This document shows positions 57,640 to 64,000 of a stretch of 64,000 nt of DNA, piece after piece. The position numbers and the translations under genes were made by a program. The stretch is taken from positions 15,856,001 to 15,920,000 of the forward strand of contig CM057844.1 in assembly GCA_030068075.1 (NCBI GenBank), in the 5' to 3' direction. The DNA is from Paguma larvata. Taxonomy: Eukaryota; Chordata; Mammalia; Carnivora; Viverridae. Below the pieces are notes generated by a model. That model searched no databases. It worked only from the letters and a program-made list of their open reading frames with translations, and was not told the origin of the DNA. How positions within the stretch are numbered: position 1 is the stretch's first letter; each line of letters starts with the position of its first letter.

Positions 57640-58300
57640 ACGTAGCTCATATCTGGTAAGGTGAAAAAGAGAAATATTAGGAATAGGTTGTCAACACAAA
57701 ACAGATGAAACATTCCCATCTGTCAAGATCTGTATCGCTGCATATCCAACAAGGTTCCTTTCCATGATACAGTTTAAAGGGCTGAGAACTCATGAAATAG
57801 TAAACCTTATGTCACTTGCATCTTATTTGCGTTAAAATTCTGCGAAATATTTCTGTTGCTCACATCAGAAGTACAAAAGTGCCTCGAAGGTACTTTGATA
57901 GAGAATGTTCGTGAACACAGTTTCACATCCCTGGAAAAGTATCAGCAACTCTGAAGACTTTGGAATAAACTCATTTAAGAGAAAAAAAATGAAAAATGCA
58001 TTTAATATATGGCCGTTATTTTATCTTTCTGATTCTCAAGTGTTTTTCCAACTTTGGGAAAATAACTGTGGTGTTTGACAAATTTATATGCTTGAATGGG
58101 TTAGAATCACAGATATCTGAGATACTCATGGTGGAATTCACCTTTTTGACCCTGCTTTCTTATCCTGAATGGATTAAGATTTTTAAAAATTAGTGGAACA
58201 GGATAGCTTGATCAATTTCTCATGCATCATCATATGGTAGGTAAGTTATATAATTAGAATATCAATGCCCAGAGTTTGCTACCTCTATGGAATTGAGTTC
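57640..58300. other. Unassigned DNA
   Basis: No gene or recognised repeat. Confidence 0.45.
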
Positions 58301-58309
58301 AATTCATCC

Positions 58310-58432
58310 ATCCAGTAGATATCAAGCACTTATTATGTGCCAAGGCATTGGTTTAGGTCCCAGAGATACCACAGTGAAAAAAATAAGAAACCTCCTTTAA
58401 TGGAGTGTACATTACAGGGGTTTGTTCAAAAA
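58310..58432 (-). repeat. L2 fragment
   Basis: 'tcaagcacttattatgtgcc', 'ggtcccagagataccacagtg' and 'gagtgtacattacaggg' follow antisense L2. Confidence 0.75.
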
Positions 58433-58439
58433 TATATAA

Positions 58440-60255
58440 TTTCACAACAAACTTCCTGCATTCTTAGACAACCATTCAGAAATTCAAAATAATGATATCC
58501 ATGAAGCTACTTCTCTTTTATTCATTTCCATGAAGAAGGGAAGTTTCACTTTTATTACTCATCAAAAGAAGGATACTTCTAGACATGCTACCATTGACAA
58601 ATCTCAGGACCAAAAGCCTCTAATATTTCAACTACACGGTCTTTGAAAGGATTGTAAAAAACATAATCTGATGCCCTTTCAACACTCATGGCAATGGGTT
58701 TAATCAGTCGGTTAGATATGATTCCAGTTTGTTACCATTTGCTTGGGAGAGAATTATACATCTATCAAGGATATGTTTAGTTTATGCATTGAAGTGAATA
58801 ATAAATTAGTTTATTTGCCTATTACAAAGAAACTGATGGAGAAGACAGTAATATAAAAGATTTGGGGTAATATGAGGAACCCAATTAGAGAAGATAGATT
58901 TGTTATAAATAATAGCAATAATTCAACCTTCAACAATCAGGATCTTACTGTATTTGGTACCTATTCCATAGCAAGTCAAGTACATATTAACTCTTATCAT
59001 ATGCCTTCATTTAAAAATCAATCTGCATTACAAAAGAGCACAATGTCATTTATTTCCAAATGGTGGACATTTGAAAATAGCACTTAGAACTGCTACTTTT
59101 AAGAAATAAATAATAGTAAACAGAAACTTCTTATACATCTCCCATTGATTGCATTTCCAAGGGAAACAGTGACGGTTTTGGTCTTAACCACCTCGGTGCT
59201 TCCCGTCTGGTTTTTAATCTCAAAACCACACAGTGAGTCTCTGCCAGTTACAAAATCATTATTATTCAACGTAAAACAAAACAATACACCCTACAAGTCA
59301 TCTAAAGACAGAAAAGGTGTAAAAGTGGTGAGTCAGACACTTAACTGGGAATTCAAGAGTGCTCCAAATCATGTTCTTAATGAAAGAATTGATATATCAA
59401 CTACAAAAATCAAAATGTAATCGCTCCATTATAGATGACTAATCTGATAAGAGATTAAAGTGTGAGAAAGCAGACTAATTTTCAATTAGTTAAAATGCAA
59501 TGGCATGGGGGAAACCATGGGTTCCCTAATGGAACCCTTTGCTAAGTTGAAAGTATTCTGCTTGTTTATATTAGGTCAATGATGTAAGCCTGTGAAAACT
59601 GACAATTTAGGCTTAAGATACAGTTAGGCAACTGGGGATGATAAAAACAAATGCCAGCAACAAGAGCAACAACAGCATTCTCATTATCATTATCAAAAAG
59701 TCCTGGAAATGCTTGGGGCATTTTATTTTCAGCATAAAATACTCCAGAGAATGCTATGCTTACACTGAAAGTAATTTTTCTAACTCCACCCAGTGTTTTA
59801 TCCACTTGACACTTATAAACATCCAGTGTGCTGATATTTGCATTCAATTCAGTCAAGTTTAATTGCTAAATTTTCTTTCCTAATAACAATGTAACATTTT
59901 GGGGGAGTGGTTAACAACAACTGGAAACTTCCTAAAATACTGTAACAGAATTTCCATTCACTAATACAACATTGAAACATCATGTTATCTGTCATTAAAA
60001 TGTTTCTTTGCTACAGATTCAAATAAAAATAAATCTATAATACGTTGACATAAGAGTAATTTATCCTACCAATCCTACTTAACATGCATTTACAAAAAAT
60101 GTTTTAAGCAAGCTTTTCTAAGACTGATTTTAAAAGCATTTTCAACCCATTCTGCATATTCTAGGGTTTATGGCCTAAACTCAGTATTTTGAATTGTTAG
60201 AAAACTTTTCAACTCTTCTTCTTGATTTGGTGAGCCTTAGGAAAAAAAGGACTGC
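58440..60255. other. Repeat-free block, function unknown
   Basis: About 1.8 kb without any repeat I can recognise. Open frames include 59145-59420 (plus, 91 codons), 59099-59284 (minus, 61) and 59566-59856 (minus, 96). None has a recognised domain or a convincing start context. It could be plain unique DNA or hold a conserved non-coding element. Confidence 0.5.
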
Positions 60256-60264
60256 CAAAGCTCA

Positions 60265-60790
60265 ACTGAACCAGGATTTCCTAAGGCCCCACTGATTTAC
60301 TATCCCAGTGGTGGACTGAAGACGGTCACAAATTCCTTGACACATCTCCAATGGCAAGAAGGGGTCTATGTCTCCTCCTCTTGATTCTGAGTGGGCTCTG
60401 GGAGTACTTTGACCGATAGAATGCACCGGAAGTGAGGCTGTGCCAGTTTCTGGGCCCCAGTCTTGGGACATTGATGGTTTCCTTTTCCAGTCTCCTGGAA
60501 CAGCACCCTTAGCCACAGGAAGTCCCACTACCCCGAGTACCCTGAGGTCGCCATGCTAGGAATGGTTGTGTAAGAGATTCCTACAGGAGGTCTGAGACCA
60601 GAGAAGCAGATACGCTTGACCAGGTCCAGCTGCTCCCAGTTCCTGGATCAGTATGGAACAAACACTGAGGAACCAAGTCTTATCGACCATGCTTTGTCCA
60701 TGGCCATGGCAATAACAATGATAAAATCGTTACCTTAAGCCTTTAAGTTTTAGAGTAGTTTAGAATCTGCAGTAGACAATTGAATACCTC
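60265..60790 (+). repeat. MLT1-like LTR, near full length
   Basis: 'actttgaccgatagaatgca', 'ggaagtgaggctgtgccagtttctgggcc' (60429-60457), 'cctggaacagcacccttag', 'gaagtcccactaccccgagt' and 'ctgaggtcgccatgctagga' follow MLT1-type LTRs in order. An old solo LTR; the 88-codon minus frame at 60262 is chance. Confidence 0.75.
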
Positions 60791-60794
60791 CATT

Positions 60795-61790
60795 TTGGTT
60801 TCTCTATTTCCCCCAGATAATTTCATGTGCACTCTTTGCATTTCAGTATTCCTCCAAGATCAAGGAGGGTTTAAATAACACCTCTGTAGATTATAAATCT
60901 GTAAGTTTGGAGTAATGGCCAGACATCTACATTTTTAATACTTTTCTTTGTGATTGAGATGCACACCAACATTGGAGAATGACTAGTATAGTATAATTAG
61001 CTGTGCTCCTTCAAGCCCAAGTTCACATGATGAGGCCATCTGGCCTTCTGTGCCACACTCTGGCTAATGTCTTTCCCAACTTACCTTAAGAGTCTGGGAT
61101 AATAAAATTTATTTAGGCACATAATGAATTTCTGTGTGACTAACGAATCCATATAATGCCATTATCATCACCAAAACCTGATTCTTAGTGAATACCTGCC
61201 ATGCCCAGTGATTATCTTATGTCCTAGGAATGAGAATAAATATTTAAGTATGCTACAGTTTCTTCCCTTAAGCATCTCACAATTTATTTGGCACGTTAAA
61301 ACCAATCATGAACCCAAGAACAAAGGGAAACTTTGTTTTTCAATAAAATACTTTATTGAAAAGCTCCCCCCTGCCCTCCATAATTCCTATCAAAAACCCA
61401 ATAAAGAGAAATGAGATTGTGTTGGATTGATTGGAACATACACAATTAAATCTACTCCTTTTATCTAAGTTCTATGCTTGGATGAATCCAGCCTTACAGA
61501 AAGCTCCAATGTGGACCACTTACCTTTGTCTTCTATGCAACGTTCTATTTGGCAACTGCGTTTCATTTTATGGGAGATTTGTGCTCCCAAGTTTGCTGAA
61601 GGAGTACCTGAGGCCCTGCTCATTGTGTGAGTCAGTATCCAACTGAATGGACTCCTGTGCAATACCAGTCTGATAGAATTAAGTGCTTATTTTCAAAAGC
61701 CTTCTTCCCAGTGAAGCACTGGTTAGCACCCTCCTCTCAAATTCTTCTCTCTTCATTTTGACTTCCAGCAGGCTTAAGGCCGTCTAACAA
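60795..61790. other. Unassigned DNA
   Basis: No gene or recognised repeat; opposing frames at 61431-61662 have no features. Confidence 0.45.
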
Positions 61791-61794
61791 ATTC

Positions 61795-62175
61795 ATAAAA
61801 ACATTTATTCAGTTGAAACTAGTTATAAAGTGTCTTCTTATACTAGGCACCATTTTCAAAGCTGGAGGTGGCAGCGGTGAGCAAACTCAACAAGACCTTT
61901 GCTCTCCGGAAGCTGGTATTTGAATTGAGGAAGAGAAGTAACAAAACATAAACGTATAAGGGAACAAGAAAATACTTGATTTTGATAAATCCTCTTATAG
62001 GGAGTTGGGAAAGATGCTTACAAAGTTAGTTCAGACATGGTGGTCAGTGAGATCATCTCTGTTAAAATAAGATCTCGAAAGAGCTGCATATGACAAGAAA
62101 GAAGCCATCAAAAGATCTAGGAACATGACTTTTCTAAGAAGAGGGAAAAAGCACGTGTAAAGGCCCTAAAATGGT
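61795..62175 (-). repeat. L2 fragment
   Basis: 'tatactaggcaccattttca', 'gcggtgagcaaactcaacaag', 'gaagctggtatttgaattg' and 'gcacgtgtaaaggccctaaa' follow antisense L2 for about 380 bases. Confidence 0.7.
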
Positions 62176-62179
62176 GAAC

Positions 62180-63045
62180 CCTCATGGCTGTTAGGTCTGT
62201 GCATTTGTGTTTTATTTTCCTCGCTCTTGGTTCCCTAATTTATTTGGTTCCAATTCCTGTTTTACCATTATTTTATTGTACACAGTTTGCATCCCTTGTC
62301 CTTGATCCTTTATGGAATAAAAGCAAGACAGTCAAAAGAATTAAATGGTTTAGCAAGATACCATTCTTCACCTGAAGTGCCACAGCATTCTGCAACAGTG
62401 TTTACCTAGAAAATTTTAAATTGCAATGTAGCTAGCTTTATATTTCTATTCGAGAGTATTGTTCTAAGATGAATTCAAATCAAATGTCCCAGGGTTGCTT
62501 ATAATTTTAGGCATTAACTCAATGCTTTTAATTAGAAGGAATCAAAAGAAGATGTATTTTTTTGTATACTTATAATTTGTGGCAGAGAAGGGCTAATCAG
62601 GTAAGTTACTTGCCTGACGCTTAGGAGGATGTTACTGACAATAAGTCACTGTTAAAAAAAATATATGTTCCATCCATAGACTTTTGAGGACCAGCTAATG
62701 ACTAATGTTAACGGTAATGATTTGATAGAACAATGTGAAGCTGGTATGTTAGCATGTGGCACGTTATTAATGAACGTATGCAAATATATGTGCATTTATA
62801 ATGTACATATGAGTGGCACATTATGGAGTACAACAGATCAGCAGTGGGAAAGAATGAAATAATCAGGAATTGTATGCTGAAGATGAACGGGTCCATCAGT
62901 TATAGAGTCCTGCTCTCTGCCAGGTATGTTATACCCATGAGCTTGAATACTAACTGCAGGTGGAATTATTATCCTCAGAGTGTGATTGGAGGTATGGGGC
63001 TAGTTAAATAAAGGCCACACATTCTGAAGAATTAGATCACTAAAC
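62180..63045. other. Unassigned DNA
   Basis: No gene; 62920-63000 (gccaggtatgttatacccat, aattattatcctcagag) may be a weak antisense MIR. Confidence 0.4.
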
Positions 63046-63049
63046 TAAG

Positions 63050-63175
63050 CAGAAAACATTTATGGAGGGTTCTCTCTGGACAGAATATTATATTAGCTGT
63101 TAAGAGGACAAAACAGGAACAGTGAGGTTGTCTTGAGAAGCTTATAATAGTACTGGGGAGATAAGAAATATGTTT
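63050..63175 (-). repeat. Possible L2 fragment
   Basis: 'aacatttatggagggttctc', 'gttaagaggacaaaacagg' and 'cttgagaagcttataatag' resemble antisense L2. Confidence 0.45.
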
Positions 63176-63179
63176 TTAT

Positions 63180-63965
63180 TTATTTGAGTTTAATTCTTAT
63201 TAGATAGTAAAAGGGGCTGGTGTACATTCAAATAATGCTGACCTGGTTAATCAGTGAAAGCTTTCTTAGCTCTCTTCATTTCTTATTGTTTCCATAGATG
63301 ACTAGAGCCATAGTAAAGATTTTGGAGGAGTGGAGAGAAAATTTCTCCCACATTTTTCTTCACCACCATGTCCCCACTCCCAAAAACTTTACTTAATTCA
63401 GTAGAGACCTTTAGAAAAGTGGTGAGCAAGGACTGCCTGCCCTGTTTACACCTGCCAAACACCCCTTTGTCATTGCACTCTCTCTGCTTCATACTTTACT
63501 CTTTGTGACTTTCTGATTATGTTTTAAGTGTAAATTTTCAAAACCTACTTTATTACACACAGTACCCCTTGGCAAGCAGTCCACATTTATATATTTTTTC
63601 CAATATATAATACAAGTCCTTTGTAATTAAGTTGCTTTTTATTTTTCTGAGTGAAAATGAGAAATGCAAGTAGCATTTTCAAAAATGGAACACATTTTCC
63701 TATAAAGGAGACTGTATGGGGTTGACTGGACACTAAAATAATTTTAAAAATATTGCCCTTATTGCTTTCAATAAAGGGGATATTATAGCATGTTATACAA
63801 ATATGTTTTTTGAGAAATTTTTAAACTTAATGCTATAGGCTAATGAGTATACCACTTTGTGAAGCTGACGAATGACACAAATTTCATCGTGGGCTTATAG
63901 AATACAGATTTAAAACAAGGCCCTTCAAGCACAAAATAAATTGAGCTACAGAAAAACACAGATAT
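63180..63965. other. Unassigned AT-rich DNA
   Basis: No gene or recognised repeat. Confidence 0.45.
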
Positions 63966-63966
63966 T

Positions 63967-64000
63967 GGGGTGCCTGGATGGCTCAGTCAGTTAAGTTTAG
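63967..64000 (+). repeat. CAN-SINE head, cut by the window edge
   Basis: 'ggggtgcctggatggctcag' then 'tcagttaag' is the first 34 bases of a plus-strand SINE. The rest lies outside the window. Confidence 0.93.

Noticed and set aside
57411..57719. 102-codon minus frame with a run of V-C repeats
   Set aside because: Translation of the AC/TC microsatellite, not a protein.
60265..60790. Possible retroviral gene content near LTR relics
   Set aside because: Only LTR-like sequence is seen at the four MLT1-like sites; no internal retroviral reading frame could be recognised nearby.

Overview
This is a non-coding, repeat-rich stretch of a carnivoran nuclear genome, almost certainly a cat (Felidae or a close feliform). 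The diagnostic signal is about 29 copies of a tRNA-Lys-derived SINE of the cat CAN-SINE type. They have a head like ggggcacctgggtggctcag, a body containing gctgacagctcagag, a CT-rich stretch and a tail like aaataaataaac. The canid version and the bear/mustelid version have different bodies. About fifteen copies have target-site duplications that can be read directly from the sequence, so their ends are well fixed.

No protein-coding gene, exon series, tRNA, rRNA or other functional RNA could be supported. The longest open frame is 129 codons and runs through a SINE. The other open frames are short, lie in repeats or AT-rich DNA, and resemble no family I know. The window fits intergenic DNA or a large intron; the sequence alone cannot say which.

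Layout: 0-4 kb has old L2, two SINEs, one fairly young 5'-truncated L1 with a 16-bp target duplication, an L1M piece, and an L2 containing a MER5A. 4-9 kb is mostly unassigned. 9-16.7 kb has an MLT1-like LTR, a cluster of SINEs and a mosaic of sense-strand L1M pieces. 16.7-31 kb is mostly unassigned DNA with scattered MIR, L2, L1M and MER5A pieces, one MLT1-like LTR and a few SINEs. 31.6-39.1 kb is a SINE-dense block of nine copies in about 7.3 kb. 39-49 kb is largely unassigned with MIR, L2, one LTR and two SINEs. 49.2-51.6 kb has TG, poly-G and TA repeats, one end of a Tigger1-like pogo transposon, and an internally deleted L1M. 52-57.7 kb has L2, an unassigned block ending in A16, two abutting antisense L1s, SINEs and a TC/AC microsatellite. 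57.7-64 kb is repeat-poor, with an MLT1-like LTR, L2 pieces and a SINE cut by the right edge.

Nothing here looks like a new biological system. The points worth a second look are structural: a SINE with a hairpin-forming extra 3' tail, scrambled L1 order, a SINE cut off without an A-tail, inverted SINE pairs, a palindromic AT repeat beside a DNA-transposon end, and unassigned blocks. Repeat family names come from recalled consensus features, without database searches, and subfamily names are approximate. Boundaries are good to a few bases where a target duplication is quoted; otherwise allow 10 to 50 bases.
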